NCBI GenBank assembly: GCA_007115705.1
Contig: QXEO01000211.1
Location: forward strand, 3,371,417 to 3,435,416
Length of the DNA: 64,000 bases
Direction of reading: 5' to 3'
DNA from: Dactylis glomerata
Taxonomy: Eukaryota > Streptophyta > Magnoliopsida > Poales > Poaceae
The notes beneath the pieces are model-generated. The model was not told where the DNA came from and searched no databases. It was given only the letters and a program-made list of their open reading frames with translations. Position numbers and translations under genes: made by a program. Positions 21,095 to 32,850 of the stretch are shown piece after piece. How positions within the stretch are numbered: the stretch's first letter is position 1; every line of letters starts with the position of its first letter.

Positions 21095-23170
21095 AAGAAA
21101 TTTGGTGTGATTTGAAAATGTTTCTCATGTGATAAAATCCTCAAAAAATTGAAATAAAATAGTTTTTTCACATTATTTCGATTTTTATGATTTTTTTTAA
21201 AAAATTGATTTTTTTCGATTTTTAAATTTTTTTAATTTTTTTTGAATTTTCAAAGGCTACTAGTGGCGCATATAGCAATATGCGCCACACATAGGCAAAT
21301 TATGCGTGGCGCATTTTGAGATGCGCCACGCATAAACTGTTACTAGTGGCGTGGCATTGGTGGCGCATCTCATATGCGCCACGCATAGGCCAAAATGGTG
21401 CGCCACCAATAGCCTTTTTTCCACTAGTGATTCTTGGGATAAGTGTAAGGATGCTTTTATTGGAAAATACTATCCTCCTGCTAAGATTATAGCTTTGCGT
21501 AGTGATATTATGAAGTTTAGATAGTTTGATAATAAACATGTTGCTCAAGCTTGGGAAAGAATGAAATCTATGATAAAGAATTGTCCCACTCATGGACTGA
21601 CTATTTGGATGATTGTCCAAACTTTTTATGCAGGACTGAATTTTTCTTCAAGAAACCTATTGGATTCAGCTGCTGGAGGCACTTTTATGTCCCTTACCTT
21701 GGGCGCTGCAACTAAATTTCTCGACAACATGATGGTAAATTATTCTGAATGGCACACCGAGAGAGCTCCACAAGGTAAGAAGGTAAATTCTGTTGAGGAA
21801 ACCTCTTCCTTGTGTGATAAGATTGATGCTATTATGCTTATGTTTTCTAATGATAGAGCTCATGTTGATCCTAATAATGTTCCTTTGGCCTCTTTGGTTG
21901 CTCAAGAAGAGCATGTTAATGTAAACTTCATTAGAAATAACAATTTCAACAACAGTGCTTATAGGAACAATTTTGGTAGCAACAATTATAGGCCGTATCC
22001 TTCTACCAATGATAATGGTTATGGTAAATCTTATGGTAATTCCTCCAACAACACTAGGGGCGCACCCTCTGAGCTTGAGGTCATGCTCAAGGACTTCATC
22101 GGTAAGCAAACTGCTTTTAACAAGTCTATTGAGGAAAAGTTGGGTAAAATTGATATTCTTGCTTCTAAAGTTGATAGCCTTGCTCTTGATGTTGAACTTC
22201 TGAATCTGAAAGTGTTGCCTAATGATGTGAAAGAAAGCAATACTTTTGCCGCTACTAATGCCATCCAAGTTAGAATTGATGAAAATGTTAGGATGTTAGC
22301 AGAATTGCATGCCAGGTGGGAAAGAGAAGATGAGATGGCTAGAAAGATGAAGGTATACACTATTACCACCTCTAATGATGTTGTTCCAAATGCTAGCAAT
22401 CCTCTTACTTTGATTGGTGTAGAGAAATCTCCTACTCCTTGTGCGAAAAATCCAAAACTGCAAAAACTTTTTCTCAAAAGAGTGCTGAAATTTTTCGGAG
22501 TATGGGAGATGATAGCTCTATTTCTTTTAATGATTTTGATGTTGTTGGCTGCAATATATCTGAAGTTATTTTGTTCTTGCAAAAGGTTGCTTTGAGTCCT
22601 AATGCTAGTTCTTTGAATATTGCTTTTACAAATCATATTACAAATGCTCTCATGAAAATTAGGGAGGAAAAGTTGAAACAAAAAGCTTCTGTCCCCAAGA
22701 AGTTAGAAGATGGTTGGGAGACCATCATTGATATGCATGTTAATGGTTTTGATTGCCATTCTTTATGTGATCTAGGTGCTAGTATTTCTATTATGCCTAG
22801 AAAGATTTATGACATGCTTGGTTTACCACCGCTTGAAAAGTGTTATTTTGATGTTTCTCTTGCTGATGTTGCTAAGAAGAAATCTTTGGGAAGAATTAAT
22901 GATGTTCTTATTATGGTTAACAATAACCTTGTTCCCGTTGATTTCCTTGTTATGGATGTTGAATGCAATGCTTCATGTCCTATTATTTTGGGAAGACCTT
23001 TTCTTTGAACTGTAGGTGCCATCATTGATATGAAGGAAGGCACTATTAAATATCAATTCCCACTCAAGAAAGGTATGGAACACTTCCCTAGAAGGAAGAA
23101 GAAATTACTTTTTGACTCTATTCTTAGAGCAAATTATGAACTTGATGCTTCATCACTTGATATTACTTGA

Positions 23171-25462
23171 TTTCCACTTTCTGCGCCTAGCTCAAAGGCG
23201 TTAAAGAAAAGCACTCTTGGGAGATAACCCATTGTTTTCTTTTCAGTAATTTTTCTTTTATTTGAGTCTTGGAAGTTATTACTACTGTAATGACCTCTCC
23301 TTATCATTTTTATTTCGTTGTTGTGCCAAGGAGAACCTCTAATTTGAGGGAGGTAAGATTTTGGGAAGTTGCTGTCCTGAAACAAATTTTGGTGTTGCAC
23401 CGTAAACATTCGTGAAAATTCTCAGAATATATTTTTGATCTGCGATTTCTTGTGCATATGCCCCAGGTTATACCCAAACTTTCTTTAGTTTTTCACTTTT
23501 AGATTTGAGCAACAGAAGGTCCTCGAAAAAATTGATCTTTGTCAGCTGTTCTGTTTTGACAGATTTCTGCCACTATTTGTGTTTGCCTCTCAATCGCTTT
23601 CTTTTTTAGTTCTTTTGATCACGGGACTTTTGAGGAAGTTGCTACAGTAGTATGTGCTTTATATGTGGTATTTTGAGTTGAAATCTGAACCAAAAGGGTT
23701 GATTTACTATTATGCTTATGCTAACGTTGCTAATAGAATTTTGTGAAGTTTTGTATGAAGAAAGTTTTCAAGTGTAGGGATTGGAGAGTGATGAGATGAA
23801 GTATGGACAAAAGCTCAAGCTTGGGGATGCCCTTGTCACCCCAAGAAATATCCAAGAGGTACAAGCGTCAAAGCTTGGGGATGCCCCCGAGGCACCCCTT
23901 CTTCATCGGCAAAAATCAGGTCACCTTTCAACACACTATATTTTTATTGCTTCATGCACTATGCGTTTTTCTTGGAGCATCTTTACTTTCGCTTTCAGTT
24001 TTCTTTCGTTTTGTTTGCTTCAATAAATGGTTGGACCCCAACAAATTTCTTTTGGAGGAGACGCACTCCGTTTTCCATTTGCCAAGAACACTCTATTTTT
24101 CACTCTTATCGTTCAACGAGTGTTCTCTTTTTCTAGAACTGCGTTTAGCTTTCATTTTTTGCCTTGATTTATGTTCAGATCTTGTTATATCTTTGCATCA
24201 AGGTGTATTTTGACCACTAGTCTATGTTGGTATTCATCAAAAGAGTTGTTTCAAAAAGGTTTGAATGGTGTTGGAAAAGAGAAAACAGTTTCATGCAAAA
24301 AGTGGTACAAAAAGAAGCTTGTTTAGACTGCGGCTTAGACTTTTGCATGCCATGCTTGATGTCGTTTTGATAGTATGCTTAGTGATTTTTTCTGTCGCAT
24401 GACTTGTCTCAAATGACTGAGATTGCTTAATGAGCCTTGGAAAATATCATGCATTGTTTTTATTATATGGAAGCATTTATTTGGTTTTCTGCTTTGATGC
24501 TTTATTTGGGTTGACTTGGCGCATGCTTACAACATGTTTAACTATAACAAGTCGCCATAAGCCTCTATGATCATTTGGTTTTTGAATTGTGATGCCACTT
24601 TATGCTTCTTTTAATGATGTTTTGTTGCTATGCATGATTATGGCCGTTAATGCTTTCTTAGTTGGTCGCTCCCAGTCTTTTGCTAGCCTTCGTTTTGTAC
24701 TGAGTATGAGTTCTACTTGTGCATCCAACTCCTAAAAACCAAGTTTGCCAATGTGTCCACTATAAATTCCTATACATGGTATTTGTAAGCCATTCCAAGT
24801 AAATTTTCATGTGCTACCTTTCAAAAAACCTTCAAAACAACTTCAAAACACTTCTCGTTTTGTGACACTGTTTTCAGCTCATGGGGACGTAGTGGTCGGA
24901 TTTGCTATCTTCCATATTGTTTTATTCAAAAAAGAAAAAAATGGAAAAAAGAAAAGAAAAAAAGGCACTCCTCCATGGTATGTGAATGTTGGTGGCACCC
25001 GATGGAATCGGTTAGCCATGGTTTGTGAAAGGAAAAAGGTGGGGAGGAGTGCCAAGCTTTATAAAAGAGAACCAAAGTGCCAATCTCTCTCTCAAAAACT
25101 TGCTTCATTTTTGTATGGAAGATAGTAAGAACCCCATTGCCAGTCATTGACAAAGACAACCACCTCTCAAAACCAATTTTTATCTCTCTGTTTTACAAAT
25201 GAAAAGCTCTAGCACATGTTTAATCACTGCTTCCCTCTGCGAAGGGCCTTTCTTTTACTTTTATGTTGTGTCTCCACCTTCTACCTTTATGCACCGTCTA
25301 AGAGAGCATAGTTGCCATTCTGAGTATAATGTGCATAGTCCCAAAGTTTATCATTGATTGATTCATGATTATGGTTTTGCTTGTTCTTAAATTATTTGTA
25401 TCTAGTCGCCCTCTTAAACTTGAAGGTGTCCTATGCATTTATGTTTTACTATTCCATGAAGG
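23171..25462 (+). other. element X 3' non-coding interior
   Basis: No gene. It contains two copies of a polypurine-tract-like word AGCTTGGGGATGCC (about 23818-23831 and 23873-23886), a low-complexity A-rich run (24925-24963), and a hairpin-forming pair GGCACTCCTCC (24964-24974) with GGAGGAGTGCC (25043-25053). The same type of spacer separates protease from 3' LTR in Y and V. The right end stops abruptly where the LTR remnant begins. Confidence 0.7.
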
Positions 25463-25586
25463 AAAGTTTGGCTTTCTCCTACTGGTTCGATAAACCTTGG
25501 TTTCACAACTGAGGGAAACTTGCTACTTTGCTCCTCATACCTTCCTCTTGGGGATCCCAACTGGGTGCCTTAGCACCGCACCATCA
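25463..25586 (+). repeat. truncated 3' LTR of element X
   Basis: Only the last 124 bp remain, matching 19062-19185. About 1.5 kb of LTR plus the polypurine tract and some interior are missing. The junction carries short GAAG-type homology, so a deletion through a short repeat is plausible. Confidence 0.8.
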
Positions 25587-25591
25587 GGGAT

Positions 25592-26352
25592 GAACTCACA
25601 AAACAATTCACAAGTAACTTCAAGTCAACATACAAGCGGCCAACATCGATAGAGGAAGTCAAGGCTTGCATACAGCAGCGCAATGAGACACTTAGATCAT
25701 ACATACAAAGATAGAGCATTATCAAAAATTTCGCAGTCAATGTTTCAGACGAAAGAGCAATCAACGCTTTCAAACTCGGGTTACGGCAAGAGATTTAGTC
25801 GAAGAAATGGGGCGAATTAAGCCAAGGACAGTATCAAAACTAATGGATATAGCAAACAGATTCGCGAACAGCGAAGACACATGTAATAATAAAAGGACAT
25901 GGTCACCTGAAGACGACAGGGGAAACATATACAGTAGTCAAAGGAGAAGATCCCGCAACTACAACAATTATGGTTCTCATAGTCAAGTAGCCGCGGGATA
26001 TAAGGATAGCACCTACCAAGGGGATGACCGCAGAAATTCAGGGTATCGCAACTACGGCAGAGAAGATTCAAGCAACAGCAAAAGGTTCCAGTCAAGGGGA
26101 TCAAGGGAGTATAATCAATCACCACATGACATGTTGAACGGACCATGCCATATACACTATGCATTCACCAACGGGAAAAGAGTATCCAGGCACGCAATGA
26201 AGGATTGCAAGACGTTTATGAAACTCCAGGAAGTAGCAGGGAATAAACAAGCTGAAGCAAGGAGGCAAGGCTATGAGGGAAACATAAACAATGCACCCTC
26301 GTCAAACCAGCAAGCAAACAACGGAGCGTCGCAATGACTCGCCATTGGACTG
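25592..26352 (+). pseudogene. gypsy gag, array unit A, 3' part
   Basis: Continuation of the gag cut at 14293: FTSNFKSTYKRPTSIEEVKA, then a TAG near 25713, then EEMGRIKPRTVS and an Arg/Ser/Tyr-rich tail with CHIHYAFTNGKRVSRHAMKDCK, a zinc-knuckle-like CHHC arrangement. It ends near 26350 at GATCCAGCGAAG, where the copia fragment takes over. Units A and B share a small internal deletion just before this point that unit C lacks. Confidence 0.7.
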
Positions 26353-26920
26353 ATCCAGCGAAGTTGATATGGTATGAGAGCCATTCTCTTCTACCTTCGT
26401 CTAGCCAAAACCAATCTCCACCAAACCCATCCATGGCGTCCCCATCAAACTAGCCCCTCATCAGCCTCAACCGCCAAGCCTCGGAGAAACTCACTTGCAA
26501 GAACTACCTTCTATTGCACGCCCAAGTCCTCCAAAAGATCAAGGCACTACCTGCACTACCTAAGCTTCCCAGGTGGCCTTGCGCTTAGCCGAGGCGGTCA
26601 TCCAAATCTCGCGAATCGTGTCAAACCTGCTGACGAGAAACTGTGTCAGGCCGCTGCCTTCATACCTTTGTGTTTGGCTCTGAGCCATGCGCGCAGCCAA
26701 TCCTCGTGCTCCTCCGAGATATAGCACACGCGCTTGGATGCAAAGCCAGCACACCACGGACCCATATTTGGCCTGCCCAATTTGTTGTGCCCCTTCACGT
26801 GCAATTAGCGAGATGTGCCTGACTAAGTACCGAGACATGTTTGACCATTCAATAGCATGGGACTCACTTTAACGTCGCTTACAATGCATGACGCAATTAT
26901 TTATCCGTCCGCTCCCCGAG
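26353..26920 (+). mobile_element. Ty1/copia leader and gag-start fragment, copy 2
   Basis: Same fragment as 11790-12331 (primer-site-like TGGTATGAGAGCC, ATG at 26433, CTCCCCGAG at the right end). It contains an extra CTGCACTACCT repeat relative to copy 1; copy 3 has the same repeat, so copies 2 and 3 are closer to each other. Confidence 0.65.
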
Positions 26921-27046
26921 TGACAAGGGTATAGCTAACAAGGCCCATTATCTTGGTACCTCTGGGGCCCGTTAGGGAGGCCTAAGCATAGATGTAGTTG
27001 AAATACGCGTTGATATCGTATACAGACATTGTAATTTGTGTTGAAC
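26921..27046 (+). repeat. LTR2 of the tandem array, first part
   Basis: First 126 bp of LTR2, up to the TGAAC target (27042-27046) of element Y. Continues at 56355. Confidence 0.85.
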
Positions 27047-28700
27047 TGATTGTTGTTCGGCTAGCGTGTAATTGACGCCAGAAAACTTGTTGGAAACCCC
27101 AAGAGAAGGTTATGATGAGCACAACAGCAAGTTTTCCCTCAGTTGTGAAACCAAGGTTTATCGAACCAGTAGGAGAAAGAACCAAACTTCCGAAGGTTGA
27201 TGCCCGCTAGCTTTGCGACACTCCGGACAATGGCGCCAGGAAACTTGTCGGGGTGTAGCTTTTCACCAGCAGCAACGTGGAACCTGCACACAACACAACC
27301 AAGTACTTTGTCCCAACTTACGATGAGGTTGTCAATCTCACCTGTTTGCTGTAAACAAAGGATTAAGCGTATCGAGTGGTAAAAGGTAATAGTTTGCAAG
27401 AATGTAAATAAAGCGAGTAAAAGTAAAACGGTAATAGCAATGTAAAAGAATGGACCGGGGTCCACAGTTCACTAGTGGTGTCTCTCCATAAGATAAATAA
27501 CAACATGCTGGGTAAACAAATTACAGTTGGGCAATTGATAAAATAAAGATAGCGTACAAATGTCATGAGGATCACTATGAGATTCACTCTGGGCATTATG
27601 ACAAAATACATAGATAGTAATCCAACTGCATCTATGATTAATAATCCACTCTCGAGGTGTCGTCCGAGCACCCATTGAGTATTAAGTTGCGAACAACAGA
27701 AAACTGCATTAAGCAAAGTGCGTAATGTAAACAATGCAAATGTCCTTGAACACAAGAATGTTGTTTTCTCCCTAGTGGCAACAACACATCTACAACCTTA
27801 GAGGTTTATGTCACTCCCCCAGATTACTAGAGGCATGAACCGACTATCGAGCATAAATACTCCCTCTTGGAGTCACTAGCATCTACTCGGCCAAGATATC
27901 CACTAGCAACGGAGAGCATGGAAGATCATAAACAACATAGGGATAACATAAAGATAATAATTCAGCACATCAACTTGACATAGTACCAATACTCATCGGA
28001 TCCCAACAAACACAACATGTAGAATTACACAAAGATGACCTAGATCATGATAGGCAGATCACAAGATCTAAACATGAAGCACAAGGTGGAGAAGACAACC
28101 ATCTAGCTACTGTTATGGACCCGTAGTCCAAGTTAGACTACTCACACATCACTCTGGAGGCGACCATGGTGATGAAGAAGGCCTCCGGTGGTGATTCCCC
28201 TCTCCGGCAGGGTGCCGAGAAGAGCTTCTGGACCCTCCCGATCTCGCGTCGATGATGGCGGCGGCTTGCAGTAGGTTTTATGGAAAATTGATCGGGGGCT
28301 TTAGGTTTTCCCATCGAGGGGAATATATAGGCAGAAGGGCGGCGTCAGGAAGTGGACCAGGGGGGCTCACCCGCTGGTGGCACGGCCAGGGCTTGGCCCA
28401 CGCCGCCCTAGGGTGTGGCCAGGTCTTGGCCCCCCTCCGTTTCTGCTTTGGACTCCGACTCGTGTTCTGGAAAAATAGGAGGTTCGACTTTTGTTTTGTC
28501 CAATTCCGAGAATATTTCCTGTGTAGCTTTTCTGAAACACAAAAACAACATAAAATAGGGAACTGGCACTGTGGCGTCTCGTTAGCAGGTTAGTTCCGGA
28601 AAATGCATAAAAACACCATGAAGTGTAACAAAACACAAAGCAAATGGTGTATAAACAAGCATGGAGCATAAAAAATTATAGATACGTTTGAGACGTATCA
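27047..28700 (-). repeat. 3' LTR of element Y
   Basis: 1654 bp, starting at 28700 with TGATACGTCTC on the minus strand. The matching 5' LTR sums to 1651 bp in two parts. The inner region next to it carries a polypurine-type AGCTTGAGGATGCT. Confidence 0.85.
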
Positions 28701-30845
28701 AGCATCCTCAAGCTTAACTCCTACTTGTCCTCAAGTAGGTAAGTGATAACAAAACAATAATTTTTGAGGTGATATGCACCACCACAATCTTGATCAATGA
28801 TGTAAAGCATTGAGTGCTGAGATCAAAGTACTTAAAACATGGGCATAAGAGATATAATCTTGACAATAAAACTTAGCAACCATGTTATAACATGAAAAGT
28901 AACACAAACGAAAGATCATGAGTAATGAAACATTGAAAGTCAAGTGTGTGTTCAAATCATATAGAAAAACATAGCAAAGTGGTTTTCAGCTTGTCCTTCG
29001 TGGAGTAGAAAAACATAAATGCATAGGACACCTTCAAGTTTAAGAGGGCGACTAGATACAAATAATTTAAAAACAAGCAAAACCATAATCATGAATCAAT
29101 CAATGATAAATTTTGGGACTATGCACATTAAACTCAGAATGGCAACTATGCTCTCTTAGACGGTGCATAAAGGTAGAAGGTGGAGACTCAACATAAAAGT
29201 AAAAGAAAGGCCCTTCGCAGAGGGAAGCAATGATTGTAAGTTTTATAAACCTCCAAAAATTATGATACTTACTAGCTTTGAGCTCTCATTGCCCCATAAT
29301 AGGCATCTTGAGTGGTTAAGGTTAATGCGAGTACAATTATGAAGCATATGCTTAACAAATCATAAGTTGAAAACCTCCTGTCCCATGAAGTACGAATACC
29401 CAAACCTCATGCTACTCGACTTAGGTCCCAAGCAAGTTCTTGGCATTGTAAGCATACATGTATCATCGAGAACCGCCAACGGGGTACCTCTTGCCCAATG
29501 ACATGGAACAAGCCCACATCAAAATGACAAGACAAACAAACAATGAACACCTCAGCATCTCTTTTATTTACCATTGGTATAGCTTTTTATTGTGAGATGC
29601 GTCGTCGAATGTCCACTATGGGCATACTGTAAATTTCTACCATGAATGATGCATGGCTTAGATTAGCGGCCCAGGCGTTTCTCTAACACATATACAAACT
29701 CCATGAGCTCACAAGATTCCAACTTATTTCACATCGCGAGTATCCATAAACAAAAGATCACGATATCAACTAAATGAAAGAAAGTGCAATGTTGAAAGCT
29801 TGCCCCATGACGGCATGGCTGGGCTAATTTCCATCTTACAACTTGCAAGCATAACATCAACATAAGAGACCCACAATGTCAAAATTATTAAAAACGAGAA
29901 AAGTAAAGTGTGTCATCAGGTTTGTGAGAGCTTTACTGACTAATTTTCACATAACACCAAAAAGTTTAATTTGAAGGATAGATAAAAGCAAGTCGAATGT
30001 ACTTGGAATAGCAAATTGCTAATAGGTATGTATGGTGGACACATTGGAAAACTTGGTTTTTGAGAGTTGGATGCACGAGTAGAGCTCATACTCAGTACAA
30101 AATGAAGGCTAGCAAAAGACTGGGAGCGACCAACTAAGAGAGCAATAACGGCCATAATCATGCATAGCGACAAAACATCATTAACCGAAGCATAAAGTGG
30201 TATCACAAGTCAAAAACCAAATGATCATAGAGGCTATGTGGCGACTTGTTAGAGTCAAACATATTGTAAGCATGCGCCAAGTCAACCCAAATAAAGCATC
30301 AAAGGAGAAAACCACAATAACATGCTCCCACATAATAAAAACAACGCACGATTTTTTCAAAGGCTCATTAAGAAATCTCAGTCATATGAGATAAGTCATG
30401 CTAGAGAAAAAACAACTAAGCATACTGTCAAAACAACATCAAGCATGACATGCAAAATTCTAAGCCGCGGTCTAAACAAGCTCCCATTTGTACCACTATA
30501 GGCATGAAACTTTTTTCTCTTTTCCAACACCATTCAAACATTTTTGAAACAACTCTTTTGATGAAAACCAACATAGACCAGTGGTCTAAATACACCTTGA
30601 TGCAACGATATAACAAGATCTAAACAAAAATCAAGGCGAAAAATGAAAGCTAAACACAGTTATAGAAAAAGAGAACACTCGTTGAACGATAAGAGTGAAA
30701 ACTAGAGTGTTCTTGGCAATGAAAAATGGAGTGTGTCATCTCCAAAAGAAATTTGTTGGGGTCCAACCATTTATTGCAGGAAACAAAACAAAAGAAAACT
30801 GCAAGCAAAAGTAAAGACGCTCCAAGAAAAACGCATAGAATATGA
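28701..30845 (-). other. element Y 3' non-coding interior
   Basis: No credible gene on either strand. It is co-linear with the corresponding spacer of V (50323-52480) and partly with that of X. It stops at the border of W; about 390 bp of spacer present in V between about 52470 and 52856 is missing here and on the other side of W. Confidence 0.7.
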
Positions 30846-31774
30846 TGTCGTCGTGGTGAAACAACTTATGCCATGGGATGGCTTAAATGGGGGCCGAACT
30901 AGATGCTGGAGGATTCGGGAGAGGGAAGCGCACTAAGAAGCATGACAGAAAGGAACACACAAGCTACCCAGGTTCGGGGCTCTCGTAAGGAGATAACACC
31001 CCTACTCCTGCACTACTGTCTGTATAACTGGATCGATGGAGTGTACAACAATGGTGCTTCCAAGCTCTCTGTGAGAGGAGGAAGATGAACTATGAACTGA
31101 AAGACTAAGGAGTGACCAAACCTTTGCTAGGGTTCCCTGTGCCACCTTATATAGGGGTGGCTAGGGTTACAATGGTCACATGGACCAAGAGACACCAACT
31201 ACACTCCAAACAGGACATGCTGACGATGGCAGAGACCCTTGACTTTCTCCCTGATTGCTCTCGATGGGACTCAGCATCCCTGTACCTTGTACCTCTTCGA
31301 CTGTGACCTTACCACTGTGAGGTAAGGACTGTACTTTGGCACAGTGATGGTTGGTAAACCACAACTGTGCACCCTGTCATCGTGATCTCCCTCCATGCTT
31401 GGCAGAATCTCTCCTTGATTGTAGGGATGTGACCCCTTAGTTGACTTCTGTATCCCGGATATAGCCGTTGGCCATATCCCAGACCTATATGCCGGACCAA
31501 CGACCCCAGGTTGCGTAATCCAGCCTCCCCTGTTCCTGCATAATATAACAACTTGGTTAGGCCGGCATATCTATGTATATGCCGGCACTCATTATCACGT
31601 ATCCCGGCTATGCCGACATATCTGAACACTGGCCGGGATACGGCTTATATGCCAGCCTGGCCGATACTCCTATATGCTGGCCAGGCCCAATCTTGGTCAA
31701 CCATCACAAAGTCAACCACTTTCCTCATATCTTCGTAGTCTCTTGACCCTACCGGGGTCACCCCCCCCCCGACA
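30846..31774 (-). repeat. 3' LTR of element W
   Basis: 929 bp. It ends at a run of ten C (TGTCGGGGGG on the minus strand), preceded in element sense by the polypurine tract. It is rich in a TATGCCGGC motif, seen for example near 31577, and this motif recurs throughout the element. A TATA-like CTATATAAGG lies in the middle (minus strand, about 31150). Confidence 0.85.
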
Positions 31775-32254
31775 CTAGTCCCCGAAGCTGTCGAGGTCCC
31801 CCAGTCTTAACTGAGGGGCCTTGGCAGGTTCAACATACCCTCTCTTTTATGATATCCCGACTCTTTGATTATATGCCGGCGGTTGATTTTATGCCGGCCC
31901 GCCGTCTATATGCCGGCTCCTCTTCCTTCTTTAAAAGTTATTCCGGCCAGTCCCGAAGGTATTTCAGACGGGACATGTTTCAAGTTTGGTCTTGCCGGCA
32001 CTTAGCTGAAACTTCCTCGAGAAGCCAAGTCCGACATTCTACCTCGAAACTTGTAACTGCTCTGCTACTGCGAACGGTCACATCAAGTGACGGTTCACAG
32101 TATGATCATTGCCTGCCATTACTGCCATAACTGGCCTAGTGGCACGGTTATTAGAACGGCCGCCCCACGTCGTGCCCACACGTGGCACCTGCGCCCAGTA
32201 ACTGTCGCGGTAGTGGAACACTACCACCATGCCCACGACCTCTGCCCCCTCGGG
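31775..32254 (+). other. W interior upstream of the antisense gene
   Basis: Contains several TATGCCGGC words (about 31872, 31889, 31908) and no open frame. It precedes the plus-strand TATA box and may hold the promoter of the antisense gene. Confidence 0.5.
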
Positions 32255-32262
32255 TATAAATA
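32255..32262 (+). promoter_or_regulatory. TATA box of the W antisense gene
   Basis: TATAAATA followed by GGGGAGCGGGG, on the plus strand. Downstream is a pyrimidine-rich leader, then a likely 5'-UTR intron (donor CCA/GTGAGT near 32522, acceptor TGCTAG near 32803), then the ATG at 32851. The layout is that of an ordinary plant promoter, facing opposite to W's own transcription. Confidence 0.6.
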
Positions 32263-32850
32263 GGGGAGCGGGGTAACTTAGCCGTTTTTACCCCGCTCCT
32301 TCTTCTTCCTTGGCTCTCCACCTCTAGCGCTCCTCCGCCGGACGAATCTCCCGAGAACCCGCGCCACCATCGCTTCCTTCTCCGCCGGTGCTGGTGCTCA
32401 CCGGACCTCAACATCTTCCTCAACGCCGCCATCGCTCTTCTTCCTCATCGGTATAGTGCTCGAGCGGATTACCCCTTTACTGCAAGCTCACCGTCACTCC
32501 GCCGCCGCCGTCCAAACTCCAGTGAGTGCCTCCTCTTGCTCTTCTCCCATGTTTCTTTGTAGCCTCTTAGTGGTAATCTTCCTGGCTTGAATCTCCTTCG
32601 ATTGTTTGGCATAGGCTCCGATTGATTCTACTAGCATTAGGGTTCATCTTCTCTGTGAGTTCGTAGATGTTCTTCGCTTAGGAATATTGGCCGCATTACC
32701 TTTGATTTAACAGCGACGGTAGATCTTTCTTTCCTACTAACTTGTGTGAGACTTGTTTGCTGGAGAGACTAACTTTCCCCCCTTTATTCTGCTTCTGCTA
32801 GGACTAACAGTACGGGACTCCGGCTCTCACGCCCTGTTCCGGCCATCTCA

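Larger units (their letters stand above)
19696..21429. mobile_element. CACTA transposon, non-autonomous
   Basis: Ends CACTAGTGGGAAAAGGCTTA and, inverted, CACTAGTGGAAAAAAGGCTA; 3-bp target duplication ATT (19693-19695, 21430-21432). Subterminal regions carry many inverted and direct copies of a GGCGCATATxxxATGCGCC motif (about 19730-20020 and 21255-21415), the transposase-binding type repeats of the superfamily. There is no transposase frame: the long open frames over the middle are read through a TACACACA repeat and are not genes. It also contains a 5S-rRNA-like block (21030-21094). Confidence 0.9.
19372..23170 (+). pseudogene. element X gag and aspartic protease, split by CACTA
   Basis: Gag starts at ATG 19372 (MGTPANTKLCDF) and loses frame at about 19455; the downstream frame has FVELCEMQKYKDVDG and LRGRAKDWLLSL. 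CACTA interrupts at 19696; gag resumes at 21433 with RMKSMIKNCPTHGL and an Asn/Tyr-rich region near 21930-22060. A second frame change near 22440 leads into the protease region with the catalytic triad motif DLGAS (about 22769) and the flap-like downstream ILGRPF, then a TGA at about 23008 inside the domain and a final TGA near 23168. Reverse transcriptase and integrase are absent, not merely mutated: the interior passes straight to 3' non-coding sequence. Element Y has the same arrangement. Confidence 0.75.
14293..25586 (+). mobile_element. element X: Athila-like gypsy retrotransposon, non-autonomous
   Basis: Begins TGATACGTCTC and ends CACCATCA. Flanks are GGAAT (14288-14292) and GGGAT (25587-25591); unit B shows the uninterrupted target as TTGGGATGAACTC, so this is a 5-bp duplication with one later transition. 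The 5' LTR is followed by the primer site CTGGCGCCGTTGCCGGGG (about 19195-19212), of Athila type. It encodes only gag and an aspartic protease. Nested within are R1 (15538-18790) and a CACTA element (19696-21429). The 3' LTR survives only as its last 124 bp. Confidence 0.85.

Noticed and set aside
31619..31774. W LTR ending at 31618, as suggested by the length of the right LTR
   Set aside because: No polypurine tract adjoins 31618; a proper one (CTTCGGGGACTAG) adjoins 31774, and the right LTR is truncated instead.
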